6,113 nucleotides of DNA from the NCBI GenBank assembly GCA_003451785.1, contig DMJL01000287.1:1-6113 (forward strand), given 5' to 3'. This document shows positions 1 through 5,738 of this stretch, piece by piece. This stretch comes from Bacteroidales bacterium (GTDB lineage Bacteria; Bacteroidota; Bacteroidia; Bacteroidales; UBA7960). A program made the translations under genes and the position numbers. Under the pieces are notes generated by a model. The model worked only from the letters and a program-made list of their open reading frames with translations, did not search any database and was not told where the DNA came from. The stretch's first letter is position 1; every line of letters begins with the position of its first letter.

Positions 1-290
1 GCCAATTCGTGCAGCGAGAAAAAAGGGGATTTGTTGGGCAGATGGTAAAACTTAGCTTCGAACCACAGATTGGTATTGAAGGAATAAAGCAAATGAGTAG
101 AAATGGCAGAGTTCATCCCTGCAAAATTGGATTGGTAATACAACGGATAGTTTGAAAAAGATAATCCAGCAAACACTTGGTGCACGCTAGTATCTGACTT
201 TAAGCTATCGGTTGCAACTTCTTGGGAGGAAGATATTGTGGCATTAAAAATAAAAATTAAGAAAAGAATTCGAGCAATTAAATATTTCAT
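1..290 (-). CDS. N-terminal part of an exported hypothetical protein (runs off the left edge)
   Basis: The open frame starts at an ATG (288-290) and continues without a stop to base 1, giving 96 complete codons; the rest lies outside the window. The protein begins with a classic signal peptide: MKYLIAR followed by the hydrophobic stretch ILFLIFIFNATIS, with likely cleavage around residues 19-23 (SSSQ). After a short polar Ser/Thr/Asp linker (about 23-37), residues 38-83 contain alternating aromatic and polar stretches such as FAGLSFSNYPLYYQ and LLYSFNTNLWFEAKFYH, which resemble beta-strands of an outer-membrane barrel. That structural reading is inference from pattern only; no family was recognised. 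It lies 98 bp downstream of the Arg/Pro-rich gene on the same strand, so co-transcription is possible but not shown. No promoter element was seen directly upstream. Confidence 0.75.
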   Translation of the reverse strand, partial: MKYLIARILFLIFIFNATISSSQEVATDSLKSDTSVHQVFAGLSFSNYPLYYQSNFAGMNSAISTHLLYSFNTNLWFEAKFYHLPNKSPFFSLHEL

Positions 291-388
291 CTACAACCGA
301 TTATTTACATTCCACTATTTTATTAAAACGAATAAAAAAGGCTAAAAGTAGAAATCCATTCGATAATCTAAATCCATAAAGCTCATAA

Positions 389-733
389 TTATTGTACTGC
401 AGGTCTCCTTACGGGTCTAACCCTCTGTGGTCGTGCTCCTTGTGGTCTTCCAATACCTTCGGGTCGTCCCCCGGGTCTAACCACTGTTGGGCGAGCCCTC
501 CTTTCGGGGGCAACCCTATCTGGATTTTGCTGCCTTGGGCGTGCAGATGGTCTTGCCTGCTGGGGTTGTGTAGGAACATCCTGGGCTAACGAAAGCTGCT
601 TGGTGGATACAACACCTTCGAAATCTGAAAGCATTGCTTCATTATTTGAAAGACTTGCAAAGAGATGCGATGGCAATGAAAAACCTAAGGCCACAATCAA
701 AAGCATACAATAAAAAGATACAATCGGTCTCAT
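389..733 (-). CDS. Small exported Arg/Pro-rich protein of unknown function
   Basis: A 114-residue protein with an ATG start (731-733) and TAA stop. Residues 1-27 look like a signal peptide: Arg2, a hydrophobic core (CMLLIVALGFSL), then HLFA before a probable cleavage site near Ala27. Residues 28-52 are a mixed acidic/polar segment. Residues 53-114 are low complexity and strongly cationic: about 15 Arg and 13 Pro, with nine RP dipeptides and no Lys, so this half is almost certainly disordered. The DNA for the tail is visibly richer in G+C than its surroundings and carries an 11-bp internal repeat. A possible -7 element lies 38 bp upstream. It follows the S41 peptidase gene by 126 bp on the same strand. 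No family was recognised. A cationic extracytoplasmic tail could bind nucleic acid, LPS or peptidoglycan, but nothing in the sequence decides this. The signal peptide followed by a consistent RP repeat makes a chance ORF unlikely. Confidence 0.7.
   Translation of the reverse strand: MRPIVSFYCMLLIVALGFSLPSHLFASLSNNEAMLSDFEGVVSTKQLSLAQDVPTQPQQARPSARPRQQNPDRVAPERRARPTVVRPGGRPEGIGRPQGARPQRVRPVRRPAVQ
412..482. repeat. 11-bp direct repeat pair inside the Arg/Pro-rich gene
   Basis: The 11-mer CGGGTCTAACC occurs at 412-422 and again at 472-482, exactly 60 bp (20 codons) apart. Read on the coding (minus) strand both copies encode part of a V-R-P unit: VRPGG near residue 86 and VRPVR near residue 106. 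The in-frame spacing fits internal duplication of the RP-rich tail, although selection for similar codons could produce the same pattern. Confidence 0.5.
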
Positions 734-771
734 GCGCTACTTCAATGAAACTATTTTAAGTGGCAAGGATA

Positions 772-779
772 CAAAAGTA
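772..779 (-). promoter_or_regulatory. Candidate Bacteroidota -7 element upstream of the Arg/Pro-rich gene
   Basis: On the minus strand this reads TACTTTTG, a full match to the TAnnTTTG -7 consensus used by the Bacteroidota housekeeping sigma factor. It sits 38 bp before the ATG of the gene at 389-733. No TTG was found at the expected -33 position, so the call rests on one half of the promoter only. The same octamer occurs upstream of the DUF4271 gene. Confidence 0.35.
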
Positions 780-859
780 AAAATGAAGAATGCATGAAAA
801 CCATTAAACTCTTGATAATCTGCTATTCACACAATCCATCATTAACCGCTACTTACCAT

Positions 860-2689
860 TTACCTACCCGACAATGTGTTTCTGTACTTTTCTCTGCTGG
901 AAAGCAAATCTATTGCTGTTCTTATTTCGGGATCGGTGCTAAGATTGGCTTGTGCCCGCCCCCTTTGCAAGAAGTAGCGCGATAGAATTTCCTCCTTCAA
1001 CAAAAATGATATTTCTTCCCGAAAAATTTTTAGGTCGTCTTTTTTATTGTCTAATATGGCGGCTTTGAGTACATTAAACTCTTGCTCAACCGATGCAAAG
1101 TATCTTTCGCTAATTGCTGCATTGCGAAACTCCTGTAGCAATCGTTCGCTATCCGTTACATAGTTGTATTCTTTATCGGCCAGAAACGAAATAAAATCGT
1201 TGTAGATAGCATCAGTAATTCTGAATTGATAGGGTGAGCCTATCTCCGCATTATGTGCATGAAACCGGGTTGCAAAATCGAAAATAAGGAAATTGATAAT
1301 CAATGCTCTCGAAATATCACTAAGATTTGTAGCATCGGTAATGATGTCGGGCAAAATACCCCCACCATCATATACTATTCTGCCATTGCGGGTTTCAAAT
1401 CTCCGTTTTAAGGAGTCGGGAATTGCGGCTACACTACCATCTTCATTTCTGGTAGCGTAATCCACTGCCTGAATACTTCTACCACTGGGGATGTAATATT
1501 TGGCAACTGTGAGTTTGAGTTGTGTATTGTAGCTCAAAGGAACTACATTCTGCACCAACCCCTTGCCAAAAGACCGTTGTCCTATAACTACACCTCTATC
1601 TAAATCCTGGATTGCTCCGGCAACTATTTCAGATGCAGATGCAGATCCTCTGTTGATAAGAATTGCAAGAGGCAATTGAGTGTCAATAGGCTCATTAAGT
1701 GTGCGGTGGCTGATAACTCTCTGGGCTGCATTACCTTTTGTGCTAACAATCAAAGTATTGCGTTCCACGAAATGGTTCACAATATCTACGGCCTCGTTCA
1801 TTAGGCCGCCGCCATTGCCACGCATATCAACAATTATTCCGCTGAGATTATTGTTTTGCCTCAGATTATTGATTGCATTTCTTACTTCGCGACCTGCATT
1901 TTGGGTAAACCCTGTAAGCAAAATATAGCCAATATTGTTGTCAATAACACCAAAATAGGCAACATTGCTGATAGTAATCATGCGCCGAGTAATGGATATT
2001 TGTAGTGGGTTTGGCTCGTTGTATCGCCTGATAGTAAGTATCACCGGTGAGCCGGGTTGCCCCTTCAGGCGCTCGCTAACCATATCGGCAGTCATATTTA
2101 GCAAGGGCACCCCATCAACATCGAGAATAATATCACCAGCCCTAAGACCTGCCTCGTAGGCAGGGGTGCCTTCGTATGGCTCAGATACTAAAATTTGGTT
2201 GTTTCGCTGCGTGATTAGGGCACCTATGCCTCCATATTGCCCGGTGGTCATAAATTGCATTTCGTCTAATTGGGCTTCGGGTACAAATACAGTGTATGGA
2301 TCGAGAGACTCCAACATACCATCTATGGCAGTTTGCACCAGTGTCATGGGATCGAATTCCTCCACATAATTCGCATTTAGCTCCCTAAGCACACTCGCGA
2401 AAATATCGAGACTTTTTACAAGTTCAAAATTTCTAGTTCCAAAGGCACCGGCAACAAGCACCAAACTTCCTAACCCCAAAACCAAAGCTACCACACGAAG
2501 CTTTTTCTTAAGCACTTGTTTAAGCTGATTAAAAAAGATTCCCGAAAAGAAAGATGGTCGCCTACGACCGTTATTTATTAATGAGTCATCGCTATTTGCA
2601 GTTGGGATATTATTCGACTGACAGCTTTCACCTTTGTCAGATTCAACGGGACTTATATTGGTGCAACACCCACAAGATTTTGTATTCAT
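860..2689 (-). CDS. S41 family C-terminal processing peptidase (CtpA/Prc type)
   Basis: A membrane-anchored serine protease that cleaves envelope proteins near their C-termini. Read from the ATG at 2689 it has 609 residues. Domains in order: a polar N-terminal stretch (1-50), one membrane segment (about 64-84) preceded by KKK, a helical region containing SLDPYT (128-133), a PDZ domain (about 150-225, with GAL at 156-158 and the AGDIILDVDG region), and the S41 catalytic core (about 245-410). The core contains VDMRGNGGG, the nucleophile motif SASASE with Ser351, and SFGKGLVQ with Lys376 and Gln380. The Ser-Lys distance of 25 matches Prc and CtpB, which use a Ser/Lys pair with Gln at Lys+4. GILPD (445-449) and a helical C-terminus follow. 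The enzyme should be active outside the inner membrane. An in-frame TGA lies 21 bp upstream of this ATG, but a GTG at 2515 (residue 59, directly before LKKKLRVV) would give a more usual 551-residue protein; the start is therefore uncertain. It follows yidD by 163 bp on the same strand. Confidence 0.95.
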   Translation of the reverse strand: MNTKSCGCCTNISPVESDKGESCQSNNIPTANSDDSLINNGRRRPSFFSGIFFNQLKQVLKKKLRVVALVLGLGSLVLVAGAFGTRNFELVKSLDIFASVLRELNANYVEEFDPMTLVQTAIDGMLESLDPYTVFVPEAQLDEMQFMTTGQYGGIGALITQRNNQILVSEPYEGTPAYEAGLRAGDIILDVDGVPLLNMTADMVSERLKGQPGSPVILTIRRYNEPNPLQISITRRMITISNVAYFGVIDNNIGYILLTGFTQNAGREVRNAINNLRQNNNLSGIIVDMRGNGGGLMNEAVDIVNHFVERNTLIVSTKGNAAQRVISHRTLNEPIDTQLPLAILINRGSASASEIVAGAIQDLDRGVVIGQRSFGKGLVQNVVPLSYNTQLKLTVAKYYIPSGRSIQAVDYATRNEDGSVAAIPDSLKRRFETRNGRIVYDGGGILPDIITDATNLSDISRALIINFLIFDFATRFHAHNAEIGSPYQFRITDAIYNDFISFLADKEYNYVTDSERLLQEFRNAAISERYFASVEQEFNVLKAAILDNKKDDLKIFREEISFLLKEEILSRYFLQRGRAQANLSTDPEIRTAIDLLSSREKYRNTLSGR

Positions 2690-2852
2690 ATCTAAAAAAA
2701 TTAAGACTCAAAAATGTACAACCCATATTTTCGTTAGCTGCAGCCATCATTTTTAGAAGATTCCATAATCTTCGCACACAGGATACATATCAACAGCTAA
2801 TTCGCATACAAATCCAATAAAATGACTACAACAAAAAGTGTACCCATTCAAT
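2690..2852 (-). other. Intergenic spacer between yidD and the S41 peptidase gene
   Basis: This 163-bp spacer holds no supportable gene. On the minus strand it contains only very short frames, the longest upstream one having 16 codons. It has a 7-bp hairpin (2756-2773) and, at 2709-2716, CATTTTTG, which misses the TAnnTTTG consensus by one base and lacks a -33 TTG. Whether the peptidase gene has its own promoter cannot be decided from the sequence. Confidence 0.6.
2756..2773 (-). repeat. Intercistronic inverted repeat (7-bp stem, 4-nt loop)
   Basis: GAAGATT at 2756-2762 pairs perfectly with AATCTTC at 2767-2773 around a four-base loop. On the minus strand it falls about 80 nt after the yidD stop and 66 nt before the S41 ATG. 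No U-run follows on that strand (next bases are TAAAAATG), so it does not look like an intrinsic terminator. It could be an RNA processing or stability element, or chance. Confidence 0.4.
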
Positions 2853-3092
2853 CTACGGCACCGGATCATATCCACTACCTCCCCACGGATGGCACGAAAG
2901 TACTCGTTTTAAGGTAAGCCACCCGCCTTTTATTGGGCCATGTTTTCTTAGAGCTTCTACCCCAAAATGCGAACAAGTGGGCGTGTACCTACAACTATTA
3001 GGCAAATATGGGGAAATAGCACCTTGATAAAATCTAATTAGGCCGATTAACAGGAAATTAATTGCTTTGGTAACGAATCGAAGTAGCGACAC
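2853..3092 (-). CDS. yidD: YidD, membrane protein insertion efficiency factor
   Basis: A 79-residue protein matching the UPF0161/YidD family in length and motifs. Residues 1-20 form a hydrophobic/amphipathic helix. [16 protein letters not shown] (19-34) and RYTPTCS (35-41) hold the conserved Cys34 and Cys40. HGPIKGGWL (51-59) is followed by [13 protein letters not shown] (67-79) with Cys67. YidD is a small inner-membrane-associated protein that helps YidC insert and fold membrane proteins. The start is GTG (3090-3092); there is no ATG in frame near the N-terminus. It begins two codons after the rnpA TAA in the same reading frame (TAA CTT GCT GTG), so its translation is probably coupled to that of rnpA. 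The rnpA-yidD order is common across bacteria, but here hemD, not rpmH, is upstream, and an S41 protease rather than yidC is downstream. Confidence 0.96.
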   Translation of the reverse strand: MSLLRFVTKAINFLLIGLIRFYQGAISPYLPNSCRYTPTCSHFGVEALRKHGPIKGGWLTLKRVLSCHPWGGSGYDPVP

Positions 3093-3098
3093 AGCAAG

Positions 3099-3605
3099 TT
3101 ATTGAATATCATTATTTGACAAGGATTGGAGACTTTCGCCAATCCTGTGTAAAATTACTACGATTTTGCGTTCTATCTCTGAGAATGGCAAAATTTGCCG
3201 ACTACTGTATGAAAGTGCCAATAAGCAAACTTGATTTTCCGTCAGCAGTGCTTCGGTCAGATGCTGCCTGTTTGTGCGGTAGCCTTCTCTTATCAATCGT
3301 TTAATCCTATTACGGTCAATTGCTCTTTTGTGGCTTTTTTTTGATACTGTAATCAATAATTTAATTCTATGCGGCAACCAATCCTTTTGTTGAAAAAAAG
3401 GGTCTATTTCATCTACCATTCTATGCTTTTGCAAGAACTCAGCTCCTTCTTGCGATAATGAAAACACATTCTCTGGGGCTGGATGGATACTATAAATGCA
3501 ATAAAACACTTTGAACGGATACACAAAAAATGTCTTCCCTTTATTGAAAAGATCGTTTTTGTGGCGCAAGGAGCAGAGCCGTTGGTTTTTAGAAAAAATA
3601 TTCAT
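3099..3605 (-). CDS. rnpA: Ribonuclease P protein component (long form)
   Basis: RnpA is the basic protein subunit that, with the catalytic RNA, removes the 5' leader from pre-tRNA. The start is ATG (3603-3605). The N-terminus (FSKNQRLCSLRHKNDLFNKG) is the usual RnpA opening with a Leu/Arg segment leading to the central cleft strand FFVYPFKVFYC (26-36). The signature RNR region is intact: SKKSHKRAIDRNRIKRLIRE (88-107), followed by GYR. At 168 residues it exceeds the usual 110-140; most of the excess is an insert around residues 42-78 between the strand ending near residue 39 and IKLLITVSKK (81-90), plus a short C-terminal tail. It lies 56 bp after hemD and 6 bp before yidD. A TAATTTTG box just upstream could let it be transcribed independently of hemD. 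Confidence 0.95.
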   Translation of the reverse strand: MNIFSKNQRLCSLRHKNDLFNKGKTFFVYPFKVFYCIYSIHPAPENVFSLSQEGAEFLQKHRMVDEIDPFFQQKDWLPHRIKLLITVSKKSHKRAIDRNRIKRLIREGYRTNRQHLTEALLTENQVCLLALSYSSRQILPFSEIERKIVVILHRIGESLQSLSNNDIQ

Positions 3606-3618
3606 TAGGCCTATGAGG

Positions 3619-3626
3619 CAAAATTA
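3619..3626 (-). promoter_or_regulatory. Candidate -7 promoter element upstream of rnpA
   Basis: The minus strand reads TAATTTTG, a full match to TAnnTTTG, 13 bp before the rnpA ATG and inside the 56-bp hemD-rnpA gap. The only nearby TTG on that strand (3635-3637) is just 8 bp away, too close to act as a -33 element, so support is partial. If used, the rnpA transcript would have a very short leader. Confidence 0.3.
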
Positions 3627-3661
3627 GAATAGACCAATCGGTATGGAGAAAATATCAGGGT

Positions 3662-4405
3662 CTATTTTTTGCTTCTCTGAATAAAATCTAAAAGTGCAGG
3701 GGGCATGGAGGCAAACTTTTCGTTGGGAGCTTTTACATGCACGGTGAAACCCTTTTCTTCGATGGCTTTTGCGGTAGCTTCGCCAAATGCGCCAAACAAT
3801 GTTTCTCCCTGCTCAAAATCGGGAAAATTGGATTTGATGGATTCAATACCAAATGGACTAAAAAACACTATCAACTGATAGTCTGTGATATTAATACCAT
3901 TAAGATCTTCGGGCACTGTGCGATAGATGGGTGCGCACACAAAATTTACCTTATGCTGGGTAAGCAGATTGGGAATATCATTTTGATAATTTTCAGTACA
4001 AATAAAAATGTACTTTTCCTCGCGATGTTTTCTCACCACATCCATAAGGTCGTTCAGTTGACCTTTGCCAAAGAATATTTTTCGCTTACGGTATTGGACA
4101 TATTTCTGCAAATACAATGCAATAGCTTCCGAAGCACAAAAGTACTTCATCTGGTCTGAGATTTGCACCCGCATCTCTTCTGCCATTGAAAAGAAATTAT
4201 CAACAGCATGCCTAGAAGTGAATATGATAGCAGTGTAATCGGGGATGTTTATTCTTTGCTGTCTGAACTCCTTCACTGTAATTCTATCAATACGAATGAG
4301 CTTCTTGAAAGTTACATCAACATTACACTGCTTTATCAAATCAGCATAAGGAGATTTTTCGCTTTCGGGTGCTGGTTGTGAGATAAGAATCTTTTTGATT
4401 TTCAA
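3662..4405 (-). CDS. hemD: Uroporphyrinogen-III synthase
   Basis: HemD converts hydroxymethylbilane to uroporphyrinogen III in the cytoplasm, inverting ring D, at the branch point to heme, siroheme and corrinoids. The 247-residue length fits the family. Three family landmarks are visible: IIFTSRHAVDNFF (60-72) in the first half, the matching IVFFSPFGIESI (179-190) in the second, and a C-terminal GAFGEATAKAIEEKGF (205-220) followed by VHVKAPNEKFASM. The start is TTG (4403-4405): an in-frame TGA lies two codons upstream and the next Met is residue 74, and the resulting start (MKIKKILISQPAPESEKSPY) matches what I know of Bacteroidota homologues. It sits between the DUF4271 gene (56 bp away) and rnpA (56 bp away), and not beside other heme genes. 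HemD sequences diverge widely between phyla, but the gene context strongly supports the call. Confidence 0.92.
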   Translation of the reverse strand: MKIKKILISQPAPESEKSPYADLIKQCNVDVTFKKLIRIDRITVKEFRQQRINIPDYTAIIFTSRHAVDNFFSMAEEMRVQISDQMKYFCASEAIALYLQKYVQYRKRKIFFGKGQLNDLMDVVRKHREEKYIFICTENYQNDIPNLLTQHKVNFVCAPIYRTVPEDLNGINITDYQLIVFFSPFGIESIKSNFPDFEQGETLFGAFGEATAKAIEEKGFTVHVKAPNEKFASMPPALLDFIQRSKK

Positions 4406-4461
4406 AACTCAATTCAATTTTATAGTTCTACTTCTGTGAAAACAGACTGATATTGATGCAT

Positions 4462-5397
4462 TTACAATGCAAAAATATCTATTCCTGCTAGTCTGGCAAT
4501 TATCAAAAGGGGCAAAATTTCGATTGTGCAAAGGTACAAAATTAAATAATACAATCGGAGCTTGTTACGAGTGCTGCCCAACCAAATGCCCCGTGATAAT
4601 TTCAGTATGTTAAAAAGCAGAAAAACAGCCCAGCTTGCAATTAAAGTTATCTCAGTAGGATTGTAATGATAAATTGCTATCAACGGAATTAATATAATGC
4701 CAATGATATTGTTGAAAAGAAAAATATTGGTGTTGTAAGCTGTATTAGCATCGTAAGTTTGAAAAACCCAAGCCAAATATTTGGTGAATAAACCCTTTGC
4801 TATAAAAAACACAATCACCAAAACCACAGTTACAATAAAAACATAGTAGTCAGTGAGAAAATCTAATGGATGACTAATTTGAAAATGCTTCACCGACTTC
4901 AGAATAAGCGCGGAAATGGAAAGAACAAAAATCCCATAAAGTATCCAAGCTGGGGTTTCCTTAAAATAACCACCTTCCCTTTCCAACTGATTATAAAGCC
5001 TTTGACTTGTTGTAGAAAGCAAAAAGAGCTTGGTTTGGTAGGGGTAGTTTAACCTAACAAAAGCCAAACCTACAAGGCAAAGCAAAATTATTATCAACAA
5101 CCAAGTTGGAGATTCAGATACAACCCTCATTTGAATGTCCATAGATGTGGGCTTCAGCAGATGCTCATTGCCCCAAAAAGACGACCATCCCAAAATTACC
5201 GCAGGGGGTTCAACTACATCAATAGTATCAATTGTTTCAACCTCTGTGAAGTTGTAAGGGCTAAACAATGCCGGAGAAAAAACTTGAGACGGCGGTATAT
5301 TATCTAAAGGAAGGCTTGCAAAAGCAACAGATTGCATACCACCTAAACTAGTAATTGCAATAAAACAAGCCCATAAAAATTTTGATGCAGATGGCAT
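4462..5397 (-). CDS. DUF4271 domain-containing integral membrane protein
   Basis: A 311-residue protein with an ATG start (5395-5397). Residues 1-28 resemble a signal peptide or first membrane segment (FLWACFIAITSLGG, then AFAS). Residues 29-97 are a probable extracytoplasmic region with a Thr/Ile/Asp-rich stretch (51-64). Six hydrophobic segments follow at roughly 99-115, 149-167, 184-203, 224-243, 249-266 and 281-301. The last contains LYLCTIEILPLLI (287-299), which I recognise as the hallmark C-terminal motif of DUF4271 proteins, and the position immediately upstream of hemD is also typical for the family in Bacteroidota. Biochemical function is unknown. Linkage to hemD could suggest a role in tetrapyrrole metabolism or in the envelope, but that is guilt by association only. 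A TACTTTTG box lies just upstream, so this is likely the first gene of the minus-strand cluster. Confidence 0.88.
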   Translation of the reverse strand: MPSASKFLWACFIAITSLGGMQSVAFASLPLDNIPPSQVFSPALFSPYNFTEVETIDTIDVVEPPAVILGWSSFWGNEHLLKPTSMDIQMRVVSESPTWLLIIILLCLVGLAFVRLNYPYQTKLFLLSTTSQRLYNQLEREGGYFKETPAWILYGIFVLSISALILKSVKHFQISHPLDFLTDYYVFIVTVVLVIVFFIAKGLFTKYLAWVFQTYDANTAYNTNIFLFNNIIGIILIPLIAIYHYNPTEITLIASWAVFLLFNILKLSRGIWLGSTRNKLRLYYLILYLCTIEILPLLIIARLAGIDIFAL

Positions 5398-5410
5398 GAA
5401 AAATTTTGCA

Positions 5411-5418
5411 CAAAAGTA
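5411..5418 (-). promoter_or_regulatory. Candidate -7 promoter element for the DUF4271-hemD-rnpA-yidD cluster
   Basis: The minus strand reads TACTTTTG, a full TAnnTTTG match, ending 13 bp before the DUF4271 ATG. A matching TTG at -33 was not found; the nearest upstream TTG is 34 bp away. Position at the head of the minus-strand cluster supports it. Use of this box would give a nearly leaderless mRNA. Confidence 0.45.
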
Positions 5419-5463
5419 ATCTATCCATTTGGATTTTGGAATCGCTGTAGCACAACTTTTCTT

Positions 5464-5496
5464 TACGAAAAAACACTCATTCTAACTACGAAAAAA
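5464..5496 (+). repeat. 10-bp direct repeat upstream of the pta promoter
   Basis: TACGAAAAAA occurs at 5464-5473 and 5487-5496, 23 bp apart start to start, about two helical turns, so both copies would face a similar side of the DNA. The second copy ends 13 bp before the -33 element of the predicted pta promoter, a position suited to an activator or UP-like element. The A-tracts could also arise by chance in AT-rich DNA. Confidence 0.4.
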
Positions 5497-5509
5497 TAGA
5501 ATTTTACAA

Positions 5510-5539
5510 TTGGTTATCGTAGGAGAAAATCTACCTTTG
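5510..5539 (+). promoter_or_regulatory. Bacteroidota-type promoter reading toward pta
   Basis: A -33 TTG at 5510-5512 and a -7 element TACCTTTG at 5532-5539 are separated by 19 bp, matching the known Bacteroidota sigma-A consensus (TTG, about 19-21 bp, TAnnTTTG). This is the best promoter in the window because both elements and the spacer agree. Transcription would start near 5545, leaving about 250 nt of leader before pta. Confidence 0.65.
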
Positions 5540-5738
5540 CAGCAATTTTGAAAGTATATCTTTTGTTTGCATAAAAACACAATACTTCAATGGTTTAGCC
5601 TGTTTCGATGCAATAAAAAAGAATTGGGAATTTGGTGCATTTTTTTGTGTTTACAAACGATACTTTCGGCCAGATTTTGAAATATACTATTCGCTGCCTA
5701 TTAATGATTTGAAAAAACTCGCAATAACAACTTCCTTC

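Noticed and set aside
318..337. AT-only inverted repeat (TTTTATT / AATAAAA) between the two leftmost genes, considered as a terminator
   Set aside because: Seven A:T pairs with a 6-base loop in AT-rich DNA is weak and likely chance.
392..589. 65-codon plus-strand ORF opposite the RP-rich gene
   Set aside because: It is the complement of a biased Arg/Pro-rich coding region, which naturally lacks stops in the antisense frame; no signal or motif.
1631..1646. Triplicated GCAGAT microrepeat inside the S41 gene
   Set aside because: Explained by the conserved catalytic SASASE motif using repeated TCT GCA codons.
2554..2820. 88-codon plus-strand ORF across the S41 gene start and upstream spacer
   Set aside because: Mostly antisense to the S41 N-terminus, with no recognisable domain, start signal or promoter.
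2797..2847. 16-codon hydrophobic ORF on the minus strand just after yidD (MGTLFVVVILLDLYAN)
   Set aside because: Too short to distinguish from chance, with no supporting motif or start signal.
3737..4159. 140-codon plus-strand ORF
   Set aside because: Entirely antisense to hemD, whose minus-strand reading has clear family motifs; the plus-strand product resembles nothing.
5607..5646. ATGCA...TGCAT pairing followed by T7 in the pta leader, considered as a terminator or riboswitch
   Set aside because: Only a 5-bp stem with a loop of over 20 bases; no known riboswitch core was recognised.
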